A stretch of 64,000 nt of DNA. Source: Bromus sterilis (taxonomy: Eukaryota > Streptophyta > Magnoliopsida > Poales > Poaceae). Shown one piece after another: positions 21,441 to 32,986 of the stretch. The position numbers and the translations under genes were made by a program. Numbering within the stretch: position 1 is the stretch's first letter; the number at the start of each line of letters is the position of its first letter. The notes beneath the pieces are model-generated. The model was not told the origin of the DNA, searched no databases, and worked only from the letters and a program-made list of their open reading frames with translations. The stretch lies in NCBI GenBank assembly GCA_950022295.1, contig OX465598.1, forward strand, positions 302,076,001-302,140,000, given 5' to 3'.

Positions 21441-24400
21441 TGTAAGGCCCCCAATGCGGTGCTAACTCAAGTTAGTCGCTTTCGTGTCCCGCTCAATTTA
21501 GTAGCGCATAAAGAGCCACCGACTCACGACACTCGCACTCGTGTCGCTGCCGGATTCTCGACAACAGGTATATGAACAAAGAACTTAAACTAAGACATAA
21601 ATATATATAGAGTCCAGGGCATACATCGCCACTGGAATTTATTACAACATCTCAGAGGTCCGTGGACCCAACAGAATATCATGCAACAAGCGGAAGACAA
21701 ACACGACCGAGTACGGTCAAAATCCAAATTTCCCTAGAGAGGGTTGCACATAAAGAGTCCACCCACGGATCGTCGAAGCCCAACTGTAGGATCTACTGAA
21801 CGAGGTCGATCTCATCGTCATCCTCCGGGGGCACCTCCACGAAGTATCGTCCAGTGCTCGGGTCAAGGTAGTACTCCACTGCAGCGGCCAATCAGGCAAA
21901 ACAGTAAAAGCACGAAAGGAAAACAGGGGTGAGATTATATCATTACATGATAACTGACTTCCTACGGTAAGGGAAAGTAAGGTAAAGGTTGCATCCGCGC
22001 TAGCTTATATGGTGGCTATCGTTCTATTAGAGTAGAGGTAAGATCCAAGAGATATGCGTGACATCGCGTCATAAGTCTGCTATCCACCTACTCACGTCAA
22101 ACATAACACAACCTGGATCTTCTCTCGGTCCCCCTGGACGAAGAAAAGCAACCAAGGCACTCACACGGTGGGCAAGTTTTAATTATGATTCAATTGATGT
22201 TATTCTATGAACAAGGAGTAGGTCTCAAGTCATCCATAACCGCGGACACGGATTTTCGAAAAGATTTAACCCTGTAGGGGTGTACCAACTGCCCATCATA
22301 GGCTTCACATGTACGTCCGGTTTCCGCTTGGCGAGAGAAGGCGCCTGAAACTCCGGAACGTCAGATTCCCTCTAACTAACAACGCACAATTCCGGGTGGC
22401 CCCCGGTGAGTCGACATCCAACTCGAAAGCCGGCCGCGCTCTCAAATCGGCCTCTACTGTCTGGACGAGGTCGGGGTTACTAACCCATCACTGTGGCAGC
22501 CCTCGAGCTTCCAGGAGTGGACCAACAAGGGAACTCTGTCCTCGCTGGCCCGAGTTATTTTAAATCTGCTGGAGCGCTAACCAGACACACACACATTTTG
22601 CAAATGGTAAATACAGCTTGGGCCACCACTATAATTGTTTGGAGCTAGGTAGGTAAGACAAGGGGACCCCATAGAATCCCACACACGATTAGGCACGCTC
22701 GTCAAGAAACACAATACCCGGAACTCGGGACCTAGGTGACTCAAATGGAACAAAACACCTGGCAGGAACAGCCTGGTCTCCCATCTTTCGTCAAGTATAA
22801 ATTAACATCAATATAATAATAAATATCAACCAACTTCTTTAATGACAAGATATTCCAACCATAGCATAGGGTAAGCAGCAAGTTTTCCTACTCATACTAA
22901 GCAATGGCTGAGCAGCGGTAACTTAGCAATACAAAGGTTTGCTGGGACGTGGGGATCATGGCTGTTTGATTTTTTTTGAATGTGGCATAAGCAAGTGGAT
23001 AGGATCATACAAACATTCTAGGCTATAGCTAGGCAGGTAGGCGGAAAGGTATCAAGTAATGGTATGAATCTTCCCCTTGGCTGGGTAATCGGTCGTCGAA
23101 GCAGACGCAGCAGGGTCCTCGGGCTCGGTGTCGGAAATCTCCATGTAAGTCTCCTCGGCGGTCTCAGGTGCTAACGTAAGGTACTGGCAAGGAAAAGGCA
23201 CACAAGTAAGCAACGGGTACAATGCACATGCAAGGATGGTATGATCAAGTTTAAATGACATGATGTGACCCTATCTAGTCAAATTTAAATGAAGGTGGTG
23301 ACGACACGTCAACAACTTCATATGCAACTTATTTACGTAATAATGGCTTTGGTCTTAGCCTTATTTTTTTGGTGTAAGTAACATGGCAACATGACATGAT
23401 CAACAATGCATTTAACAGAAACAAAAACAACGTGCAAAGTAATCATCGATTCCGGAGACGGAGTAGTGTCGGTGAATTTGACACAAGGAAGGTGCAACAA
23501 AAGTTTGAGTCCAGCCACATTGCAAAAGACAATGTGTTAGGAGCTGGTTTGAAGAAAAGAATTGGAGATGACATGAAAAAGAACTTGAAAGGATCCAACA
23601 AACATCATTTCCAACATGCACTGAAATTGAAATGATGCAAAGAAAGGAAAAGACAGATTGGTCCCGAATGAGATGGTCACACCTTGTCCAAATGAGTTGC
23701 ACAAAAAATCATGAGGACATCATCATTGCAATCATTGCAAAAATCTACCCCAAAACCATATACGATATGGTATCCTCTGGATTTGCAAACACAGTTGCAA
23801 TTCAAAAGAATTTCAAGGGGCTGAGTGCAAATTGCACTAGATGCATTTTGAAAAAATCTCAAATGGTTAAACCAATATCACCATGCAACTCCTTGGTTGA
23901 AACTACCCAAAAATCATATTTGGCATGGCCATTTTTTAATTTGGGAAAAACCTGACAGAAACAAAGAAATGAAAGGGGGTTTATTTGCAAAGTTGCCAAA
24001 CTCCAAAAATTCAGAGGGGAAAAATGCAAAAAGGACCTCACCATGCTGATCAGTAGCTCAAGCTACCCTAAAAACATATATGGGATTCCCCTAGATGAGG
24101 TTGGAGTTCAAATCAAATTTGAATTTGAAATCAAATTAAAATTTGAAATCAAATTAAAATTTGAATTAAAACAGAAAAAGAAAACAAAAGAAAAAGGAAA
24201 AAGAAAACAGGCCGAGACCCTCTCCCTGGCCCAAGTGGACAGAGCCCACTCGGCCAGCGCAGCGAAAACATCAACAAAAAGAAAAACTGGCCATGCCCAC
24301 TGGACAGGCCCACGACCAGCTCCTCTCCACGGCCCAGCTCGGCTTCCTCTGAACTAAACCGCGCGATAACTGAAGAAAAAAAAGGGGCTCCTTCCCTCTG

Positions 24401-26089
24401 AACCCGACGACGCACATCACTTCCGGCGAGGCTAGCCTCGAACTCCGGCCATCTCCCGGAGAACCCAGACACGGGAACCCGAAAGGGCACATCCCTCTAC
24501 GCATAGATGCATGCCATGGCCACTCTTCTCCTCATCTGCTCGCCGGGAACCTCAAAGGAACAGAGGTGCGACGCCACGGTTCTGAAGATGCAGATCACAG
24601 CTACATCCGGCGAACTTCGATTGAGGCTAACGACGAACTCAAGGCTTCTCTGGCCGAGCTCCGGTGTGCAAACCCTAGCTGGGACATAGCACTACGCGTG
24701 CGCACTACAGATCCAGCCCGTGGCTTCACGATGGCGACCCGATGATCGACTGAAGATCACGGCGGCGCCACTGTCTATTGCGCTTTCTTCAGACACCGGC
24801 GAGGAAAACTCTAGCACACGCGCAAGCCCTCTCCTTTGAGGCAACAGACTCGTACTAGACATGCACAGAGCGCGTTCGCGCATGCCTCGACGACGGCACG
24901 GTCACGGCGACCAACGGGCCGGCCGGGAACCGTGACACGGCGGAGGGAAACGCAAACTACGGGGCTACCTATCCGCGAGCGAACGAGGAAGCAGGGGAGC
25001 ACCAGAGGCTCACCTTGGGGTGCTCAGGGACGTCCTCGACAACTCGGAGGGGACGGCGGAGCGGTCGGTCGACGGCGAGGCAGAACTGCTGCGCCGCGGG
25101 GGTGCTATGTGGCGGGACCGCGGTGAAGCTCCTGCAACCACAACGTCGACGGGAAGGGATCAGAAAGGCCTGCAGGATGGCGAGCGTGAACACGCGGACA
25201 ACGACACGGCTCAATGGCGGCGAATTGAACTCAGGTCACCTGCTGCAGTGGCGGGGCGGATCGATGCAATTGAGCGCAGCGGCGGCGATCCAAGGGGGAA
25301 AAATGGAGGAGGGAAACCCTAGGTTCCCTGGGGCGCTCCCGGTGGCCTCAAATAGGGAGCTCCCGCTCTCCCCGGCCGGAGGGCTCCACCTCCTGTGTCG
25401 GGACGCGCTCGTGAGAGAGGAGTGGGAGGGGACCTCACTCCAGCGTGGACAGAAGACGACGGGGAGGCCGTCGGATGCAGATCGAACGAACAAGGCTCGC
25501 TCCACTTACCCCTTCGCTGCTGGGCTCTAGCCCGAGAAGCAATCAAAGGCCCAGGTGGGCTGGGCCTGCAACAGGGAATTAAAAAAAACCTGCTGCTCTA
25601 TCCTTTTCCATTTAACGTAAAACAGAAAGGATTTGGAGTTTTTCTGGATTAAATACAAGTAGGAAAAATACATAAAAATATGTATAATTAACCTTGCATT
25701 ATTCCTCAATTTCCAAAAATGGTTTGGGCATTTTTGGCAACAACAAAATTGTGAGCTCATTTTTGAATTCAAATCACTTTGAACTAGAGCCCATATTTTT
25801 TATGATGGCAAAAATGATTTGAGGTTTTAAAAACACTTGCCATTGCAAAGGAAATGGGTAGGTCAAGTTTGGGGTCAAGGAGAGCATGCATGCAACAAAG
25901 AAAAATCTTCAAACACCCTTCTTGAACCACTTTGGAAGAAAACTCAACCAAACCATATGGGCTCCAATCCCAATGCAAATTTAAATCACCACATGAAATT
26001 ACAATCTTTAGCATCATGCCTAGTTACAAAGTCAACAGACAAAGTACAATCTCATGGTTTTTTCTATTTATTGCACATGGGCTGTTACA
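21441..26089 (-). repeat. 5' LTR of element C
   Basis: 4,649 bp, matching 11714-16339 throughout with scattered single-base differences and small indels. It is directly followed by the right target duplication ACAGA (26090-26094). On the minus strand it would drive transcription leftwards into gag-pol. Confidence 0.92.
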
Positions 26090-26094
26090 ACAGA

Positions 26095-26827
26095 TAATAA
26101 TGATAATGGTAGCAGCTGGAAAGTAAAAGCAGGAAAATAAAAGAGCGTGTAAACAATGATGATAATATGGACCGGGTCCCGTGATGTTCACTAGTGATGT
26201 CTCTCTCCCAAAATACGATAAAACTGCTATGCGAGGTAAACAAATTATAGCTGGGCAATTTACATGATTAAAAATGCACCGCAATGCTAACTATGCTACA
26301 AAGAAAGAACGAGGCTCAAAACCATGGGCGGTACGCCAAAATAAGTAGTCCGAAATCCAACTACATATACTACTAATCATCCACCTTGAGATATCTATCC
26401 AGAACATCTCGATGGTATTAAGTTGCGAGCCCCATCCAAAGTTTAAACCCAAAGCAACATACAACTGCATTAAAAAGCACTTTGCGTAAAGTAAACAATC
26501 CTTGCAACCGTGGTTACAAGCACCGTTGTTTTCCCCCTTTTGGCAACAGCACATCCCCTAGACTCATGTTTCTGTCACTCAAGCGTGTCATCGGGGGGCA
26601 TGAACCCACAATCGAGCATAACGTTCCCTCTTGGGGTCACTACCTACTACTTGGCCAAAGTAATAAACAGCAACGGAGAAGATGCAAGAATTACTTAGGA
26701 ACAAAAATATAAAAGATAAGAACAAAATATATTACTCAATCACAAACTGAACATAGTCTCATAATCCATCAGATCCCAGCAAACTCGGCATAGTAACAGC
26801 AGAAAATTACATATGTGCCTCGATCAT
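26095..26827 (-). mobile_element. Element J, right fragment
   Basis: This resumes directly after the duplicated ACAGA of C, so it is the continuation of 11499-11713. No coding frame is convincing. The stretch TTTTCCCCCTTTTGGCAACAGCACA and GGATCCCAGCAAACTCGG-like text resemble regions I associate with Triticeae gypsy LTRs, but I cannot name the family. It is cut at 26827 by element D; ATCAT (26823-26827) is the putative target duplication. Confidence 0.45.
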
Positions 26828-27274
26828 TGACGGGGATCAACCCCGGCTAATCCCATGGTCAGGGACCCTGGGTTAGTCATAGAGAAGGCACAGGTTGGAC
26901 GATACTCGTCGGCTAACATGAGAAGCCCTTCCTGCTCGATATTATTGCGTAAGGGGGCGATTACAGTGGAGGCCAAGGCGAGTTCTCACAAGGTTAGATG
27001 AGTAGATGTGTATTGTCTTGGATTGGACGTCTCCCCTCCCAGCCTTTATATACTAGGCTAGGTCTCGGGGAGTCCGTACTAGGTTACAGAGATAGTTTCC
27101 TAGTTCTAGTCTTGCCTTGTACGCCAAGTTGTTCCTTCCATGCTAGTCGCGGACTCCTATGTCAGCGTCTGGTTGGGCCAGTCGCGGGCCTGTCGTGGCT
27201 TCCCCCTGGGCCTTCTGCCTTCATACGCACCAGGTAGCCTCACATGCGGGAGTCGTGGGGTCACCCCCTCGTTA
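26828..27274 (-). repeat. 3' LTR of element D
   Basis: About 447 bp. The plus strand begins TGACGGGGATCAACCCC (26828) and ends GGGGTCACCCCCTCGTTA (27274), giving a short inverted terminal similarity. The minus-strand terminal TG appears mutated to TA. A TATA box (TATATAAAGG, minus strand, about 27040-27049) sits roughly 230 bp into the LTR. The boundaries are inferred from the polypurine tract and terminal motifs because the second LTR is not in the window. Confidence 0.55.
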
Positions 27275-27789
27275 GTAGCCCCCGAGTTCCTGGAGGACTC
27301 GAAGAGTCGCGCAGGGACTCAAAATCGTCAACACTTTATTGTCTGTAGGTACGGCATCGCCGCGGTTCGCTGGCAGTTTTGAGACATGACACTATCTGTT
27401 TCGAGGTATTGCTAAGCTGAAAGGGCCCAAGGATTCGACTGGTCGAGCCTTGGTGAATTGCGCTAGTGGAAAATACCGCAGTAGCCTAATCAAGCTCACG
27501 TCCCTCGACATGAACTTGGCACGATCGGTGTCAAGCAAAGTCATGCCGCTGCAGGTCTTATAGGATCAATTGCTGCCAGTCTAAGCACATAGCCTGAGCG
27601 CGTCCGCTCGGCTCTTTCTATCATGCGAGCGCATGGAAAAGGTCGGGAGTGAAATCGCTCTGCGTCAAGTCCCGGCCCGGCCTTTCTGCGCAGCGGGGTC
27701 TTACCTACACGCTAATCTTGCGTGGCATCTGGGTACAGTGTGTCGTAGCCCAGACATAATTGTTTTGTAGAGGCACGGAGCCTGGTTAG
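27275..27789 (-). other. Element D polypurine tract and 3' interior
   Basis: On the minus strand GGAACTCGGGGGCTAC (27290-27275) is a polypurine-like tract next to the 3' LTR. The remainder up to E's duplicated target GTTAG (27785-27789) is unassigned interior of D with no coding frame that I trust. Confidence 0.5.
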
Positions 27790-29206
27790 TGATAACCCTC
27801 AACTGTAGGGGATCGAGATAGTCTTCGCGGGTTAGATAACCCAATTTATTGATTCGACACTTGGGGACACAAAGAATACGTACAGGCTTTGACAATTGAG
27901 TTTTCAATTCAACCGCACCTGAAATAAACACTTGCTTGCACAAAGGTATTAGTAGCAACTGTGATATGGTGGTGGTAGTGGTGATGATAATAGTGGTGAT
28001 AGTGATAGTCGAACAACAAAGGTAAAACAGCAAAAGTAAACAACTAGTAACCAGCAGAAGGAAAACACTATAGGCTAGGGAGATGGATGGTTGGGCATTG
28101 CTTGGATGAGAATGAACATGCAACAGATTCTAACTAGGGCAAGGCTCACAGAAAACAAAGGATCATCTAGGCAAATATCAAACATCAGGCATGTATCCCA
28201 AGGTAGTTGTACGTGCTTGCAATAAGAACTTTGCACAACATCTTTTGTCCTACGCTCCCGCTACAAACGGGGCCAAAAGGAACTTAGGGAGATTAAGGTA
28301 CTCCTATCAAAGAGCACCGGAACAAAGCATTAACAATTCATGGATACACGGAATCCTCAGATTATAGTCCATCCCCTTTGGTGTCCCAAGATGTCACCAT
28401 TGGGATCGCCGGTTCCGGACTATAATAGGTGCATACAACTCATAGATAGGATCAAGAACACCACAAACTCAAGAAACAAAAGGGTGATCAGATCTGAAAT
28501 CATGGCACTCGGGCCCAAAGTGACAAGCATTAAGAGCAACAAGTTGTAACAGAGATGATAAACACCAAGTAGATGATAGGCAGCATGCCCCCAACAATCT
28601 GATTGAACTATTACATGATCTAACTCATCCAATCCCTACCATCCCCTTTGCCTACAGCAGGAAATTACTCACACATGAGAGGAGAAGTCATGGAGGGGTG
28701 ATGGAGAGGGCGATGAAGATGACGATGGCGATGATTTCCCCCTCACCGGAGGCCAATTCAGCCTCCAGATTAGCTCTTCGAGGAAGAACAGAGGGTTGTG
28801 GCGGCTCCGCGACGTAGATGGGAAAAGCGACTTCTGTTTCGGGGTTTCCTCGTCGGGAGAATAAATAAGGGCCAAGGTAGGTCACTAGGGGGTGTGGGAC
28901 CCAGCCAGGAGGGCAGGTGGCGCGGCCAGGGGCTGGGCCGCGCCAGGAACCCTCCTGGCTGCCCCCTGGCTGCCCTGTGGCCCCCCTTTAGATCTTCGGA
29001 AGCTTCCGGAATGCTGAGTTTTTATATATTTTCTTGGGATTTTTCCAGCGTACCTAAATATCGAGAAACCTGCACAAAAGAAAACAACACAGGTAGCACT
29101 TCTGAAAACAGCGTCAGTCCGGGTTAGTTTCGTTCAAATCAGGCAAGAATGAAGGCAAAACAATAGCAAAAGTGTTTGGAAAAGTAGATACGTTTAGCAC
29201 GTATAA
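27790..29206 (-). repeat. 3' LTR of element E
   Basis: About 1,417 bp, nearly identical to 35747-37160. The plus strand starts TGATAACCC. The end reads GTATAA where the other copy has GTATCA, so the terminal TG of the minus strand has become TT. A TATA-like TTATTTATT lies on the minus strand at 28868-28860. A perfect GC-rich hairpin (28918-28945) lies just upstream of it. Confidence 0.9.
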
Positions 29207-29220
29207 CCTCCCCCAAGCTT
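29207..29220 (-). other. Polypurine tract of element E
   Basis: The minus-strand purine run AAGCTTGGGGGAGG directly precedes the 3' LTR. Element F has a similar GGGGGAGT run next to its 3' LTR. Confidence 0.85.
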
Positions 29221-31185
29221 AGCTATTGCTTGTCCTCAAGCAATTCAGTTCAACGAACTGGACGCGACAAGGAAAACTTTGACAAACTCTTTTGCTTCAA
29301 TAGATGTAAATAAGCATGTACTACGAAAGAGTTTAGCAAGTTTTGACACCATGCTACAAGGACAATGCACTTAGCAATCTTTCTTTCATGTAATCGGTCA
29401 CAAACAAACAAAAAGTAAATAATATGCTGCTGAAAATCTATTCAAGATCACAATGCACATAGCATGAACATATCAGAGTGGTATCTCGCTAGCCTCCATG
29501 AGTAAAGCAAAACATAAATGCAGAAACTCCTCCAGAGTTTTAAAGGAGACTAGAACTCAGAACTCAAATTAAGAAACATCACAAGCATGCAGAAGACAAT
29601 GTGATAATTTGGGACAATGCACGTTACACTAAGAATGACAATTATGCTCTCATAGTTGGTGCTTTGGAGAAAGGAAGGTGAGACTCTCGAACTGTGGCTT
29701 TTGATGGCAAGGTCGAAAACCCGTGAAAGGAAGCAAAGAGTAAACATGTGCCAGAGCTCTTGGTTTTGAAAACAGAGATAAAACTCTTTTGAGAGGTGCA
29801 ACTTTCCAGTCAACGATGAACGGTAAAGGTCTCTCAATATATCCCATGCCAACCATATTAATGCCTTTTGCTTACACATATTCCCTTATCCATATATCCT
29901 TTGAGGGTCTACGGAACCTTTTATTTTTCCTCAAGGATGGAAGGAGGGTATCGTTCCATCTATCATAAGCAGCATTTGGTCCATTTCACTCCATCATCAA
30001 GTATGGGGGAGGTGTAACTCTCATATTTTTTTTATTGACTAGTTAAAACTTCCGTCAAATATTTTTGGCATGAAAGATACTGATTTCCCCTCACCGCACC
30101 ATGAGGTTGTACGGTTACAAAGGAGAAGCTTTTGAATAAATTTCGAGATGGCACATGAAAGCCTAAGTTAGGAGTGGTCGGTAAATACCACATATAGGTA
30201 GGTATGGTGGACTCAAATGGAACAACTGGTTTGAAAAGGAGTTTGGAAGCACAAGAAGAATTCCGCTTGATGCTAGTGAAGGCTAGCAAAAGACGGGGAA
30301 GTGACCAACTAGAGAGCATAACGGTCATAATCATGCAGAGTGATAAAGCAACATTGAATCGGGCATGAAAGTGATATAGCTCACTCTGAAGTGAAAAAGA
30401 TCATCAAGGCAAAACAGAACTTTTTTTTAGTCTTAACATGCGTGAACATGTGCCAAGTCAATCCAAGAATCCCCCGAAGGGAAATACCACTTCAATATGC
30501 CATACCATGAACAATGCAATGCATGTCAATCATTTCAGGCAACACATTATAAACTCTAGCTATTTGAGACTAACCACAAAGAAAGCATGAACCATTGGGA
30601 AAGCATTGTAAACATAGCACTATGTCGCTAAAAGTTGGTCTCTAATCATAAGTACAGGCATATGTACAAAAGTAGAAATGAAAAGAGTTCATACCGGCTT
30701 TCTTTGTTGCCTCCCTTCCGTCGATCTTCGTCATTACTGCCTTGTCACTTGAACGATCGAACGTAGGAAAGTATAATCAAATGCCATCACGGACTTGAGC
30801 TGAAAACTGAAAACAAAGCAAACTAAAGAGCAAAGGAAACATATCTTTGGGTTTTTTAACATTTAACGAAAGAAAAAGAGAGGAGAAATCTTTTTGAGTT
30901 TTTTGCAAACTAAAAGAACAAAGAAGAACAGGCAAAAACTTGCAAAAAGATAAAAGTGAACCAACGGTAGATAAAATGGAAAGAGGAGGAGAGCACGTAC
31001 TCCCCCAAGCTTAGGCTTTTGTCCTAAGTTGGGCTCTTCTACTGCGGTCCCATGGAGCCTCCTGCTCCGGGGTAATGGTAATCCCAAGGGTTGTATGAGC
31101 CCTCCGGTGCGTACACTAATGTCCTCGGATCCTCCCACGTGGAAGAGGAAGGTCCCGCCCCCCATCCAGAGGAAGACCCTTCACA
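29221..31185 (-). other. Element E 3' region, with a 109-codon frame also present in F
   Basis: About 2 kb between the ORF1-like gene and the polypurine tract. Most is AT-rich and non-coding. At 29879-29550 a 109-codon frame is open; its predicted product (LTGKLHLSKEFYLCFQNQ then a hydrophobic C-terminal third) is also readable in F at 53275-53604. Just upstream (about 30020-29880) a PPPYLMME-type frame is shared with F but is interrupted here by a stop. The two copies differ at a dozen or so of the residues compared, so selection is not evident. No known domain is recognised. Confidence 0.5.
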
Positions 31186-32199
31186 CTAGGGGGTGACGGT
31201 CTCCTCCTGAACTGGTGGATATACCACGTGCTCCTCCTCATCCGGCTCGACCCCCTCCGCAGGGTCATGAAACTGGTATCTCCACGTGATCTCTTCAAAC
31301 TTGGCAATTGAAAAGCGAAATCCGTTCCTGCGAGAAAAATCAAACACAAGTGGTGTAGGTAGACGGACAGTGCGTTCCACACCGTCTTTAAACCGCAAAA
31401 TATAATCAAGTGTGTAGCGGTCAGAGGTCCTAGTAACAAAGAAATGCCTCTTCATGGCAGCCAAGTCAAGGCTAACAAAAGGAAATACGGTATCATCTGG
31501 GCGCGGTTCTCCCTGGAGAAACTGCAAAAGAAGTGTGGCATACACGCCACCAAAGAGGTCCCCCTTGTTACTATTAGTAGCAAGGCGTTTCGCAATAAGC
31601 AAACCCACATGATACTCGTGCTTCCCTGAGAGGGCATTCGCCATGATAGCAGTATTAGGCGTAGAAGTGCTGCTCGTGTTGTCTCGAGCCAACACTCCTC
31701 TAGCAATATAATAGGCGAAATACCTGAGGTGAGGGAACATAATGTTGGAAATCTTCTGACGTTTGGATGACCTCACTTCAGTGTTACAGAATGAGTCGAC
31801 CAAGCCTGGCAAACCTAAAGCTTCACAAAATGTACTCATAGGCATGGTCGGCAATCTTTCATAAAGTTGAAACACCACAGTTTCATCGTCAGAATAAAAT
31901 CTGAAACTTTTAACAATAATAGCGGTGAGTGTCTCGTACTGTGGTACACGGCTTGTAACAAGCCGTGTCAAACCTGCATTGGCACACAGAGCATAGAACT
32001 CTTCTCGTATGTCGGCATCCTCCATGAAGTCTTCGCATGGAAATGCCATAGCTCTCGCAGGTGACGCGTCCAACATCTCCATGGGTACGATATCTTCATT
32101 ATAGCTCACCCTTGTGCCTGAGGGTGAAGCCGCGGAACGCGTAACGCGGCTAGAGCGCTCGGGCTTCTTCTTCCCAAGCCACTTCCCTAGCCTCTCCAT
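31186..32199 (-). CDS. Element E Athila ORF1-like protein
   Basis: An uninterrupted frame of 337 codons from the ATG at 32199. It begins with a basic segment (GKWLGKKKPERSSRVTR) and then carries blocks typical of the Athila ORF1-type plant retroelement family: FYALCANAGLTRL, LPTMPMSTFCEALGLPG, FPHLRYFAYYIARGVLARD, NKGDLFGGVYATLLLQ and VFDFSRRNGF, ending in an acidic tail (EPDEEEH). The homologue in F is 413 codons; E stops earlier, and its remaining C-terminal similarity is in another frame around 31180-31060. No signal peptide or membrane helix is seen. The role of this protein family in the element cycle is not known to me. A candidate 220-nt intron ends 2 nt before the start codon. Confidence 0.75.
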   Translation of the reverse strand: MERLGKWLGKKKPERSSRVTRSAASPSGTRVSYNEDIVPMEMLDASPARAMAFPCEDFMEDADIREEFYALCANAGLTRLVTSRVPQYETLTAIIVKSFRFYSDDETVVFQLYERLPTMPMSTFCEALGLPGLVDSFCNTEVRSSKRQKISNIMFPHLRYFAYYIARGVLARDNTSSTSTPNTAIMANALSGKHEYHVGLLIAKRLATNSNKGDLFGGVYATLLLQFLQGEPRPDDTVFPFVSLDLAAMKRHFFVTRTSDRYTLDYILRFKDGVERTVRLPTPLVFDFSRRNGFRFSIAKFEEITWRYQFHDPAEGVEPDEEEHVVYPPVQEETVTP

Positions 32200-32201
32200 T
32201 T

Positions 32202-32421
32202 CTGAAATTTTTTAACAATTCACAAAACGAATATTTAAGTAGAACTAGTTTGGGCAAAACATTCTACTTACTTAACCAAGGCCCAAACTAGCAACAAAAC
32301 TTGAAAAATAAATTTCTACACAAACATTTAAGCTCAACTAAACAGCACCAAGAACTACTAAATACTCACAAATGAAGCGACCAACTGGAAAACTAATTGG
32401 AGGGGTGAGGGAGACACATAC
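32202..32421 (-). other. Candidate 5'-UTR intron of element E ORF1-like gene
   Basis: On the minus strand, CTG|GTATGTG (donor, first intron base 32421) and an A/T-rich stretch ending TTTCAG (last base 32202) delimit 220 nt. The ATG follows 2 nt later. Element F has the same sites with the same 220-nt length at 50690-50909 although the intervening sequence has diverged. Splicing would join an upstream leader to the ORF. Inference from consensus and conservation. Confidence 0.45.
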
Positions 32422-32599
32422 CAGAGAGTATTTGTTCCAAATTTCAGCTCAAATGAGTGGTCGTAGAGGGAGATCAAAGTTCCGTGCTCAAGAACAGCAA
32501 GAACACGAAACCAGAGGAAGAACACGAGTTTTCGGGGTGAGAGAGAGAGTGGAAGAAGAGATGCCAGCAGGGGGTGCCTATGGGCCCCAGGAGGGTGGG

Positions 32600-32627
32600 T
32601 GGCGCGGCCAGGAGCTGGGCCGCGCCA
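32600..32627 (-). repeat. GC-rich hairpin upstream of the E ORF1-like gene
   Basis: TGGCGCGGCC (32600-32609) and GGCCGCGCCA (32618-32627) form a perfect 10-bp stem with an 8-nt loop, the same stem as in E's own LTRs, about 400 nt upstream of the start codon on the minus strand. Confidence 0.85.
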
Positions 32628-32986
32628 CCTGGCCTCCTTGGCCAGGGGTGGAACCCCCTGGTCAGCCACAGGTACACCCCGATGGCTTTTTACCTAAATT
32701 TTTTGAATATATTTTGTTTGGAATTTTCTGGGCAACTTCACTGTACAGAATTTTTCAAAGTTCAAAAGCTGCAAAAACTTTCGTGAACTTCAGGAAAAAG
32801 TTAGAACAAGTTAAGCTTTAAACACAAAAACTTGGGTACAACAAGGAGACTAAAAGCTAAAGGAAATGAAAACATAACAAGCTCAACTCTTCACCTATAT
32901 AAAACTTGCTAGTTAGCAAGGTTGATCAAGTCTTACCAACAAACCGGTGATATATATCGTAGAAAGCCTCGCCTCTTATGGAGTGA

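Larger units (their letters stand above)
11714..26089 (-). mobile_element. Element C: complete chromovirus-type Ty3/gypsy retrotransposon with 4.6-kb LTRs
   Basis: A complete 14,376-bp element. The two LTRs (11714-16339 and 21441-26089) begin TGTAAGGCC and end GCTGTTACA on the plus strand. It is flanked by a perfect 5-bp duplication ACAGA (11709-11713 and 26090-26094). Internally, on the minus strand, lie an initiator tRNA-Met primer-binding site, gag with a CCHC knuckle, protease, RT, RNase H, integrase with a C-terminal chromodomain, and a polypurine tract. The chromodomain, Met primer and very long LTRs point to the Tekay/Del chromovirus lineage. The LTRs differ by 5 positions in the first 190 bp or so that I compared by eye. 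gag and pol carry frameshifts and stops. Confidence 0.92.

Noticed and set aside
31116..31439. Minus-strand frame following E's ORF1-like gene as a separate gene
   Set aside because: It overlaps the ORF1-like gene, and only its end aligns with the C-terminus of F's version. It is read-through of a shifted frame, not a second gene.
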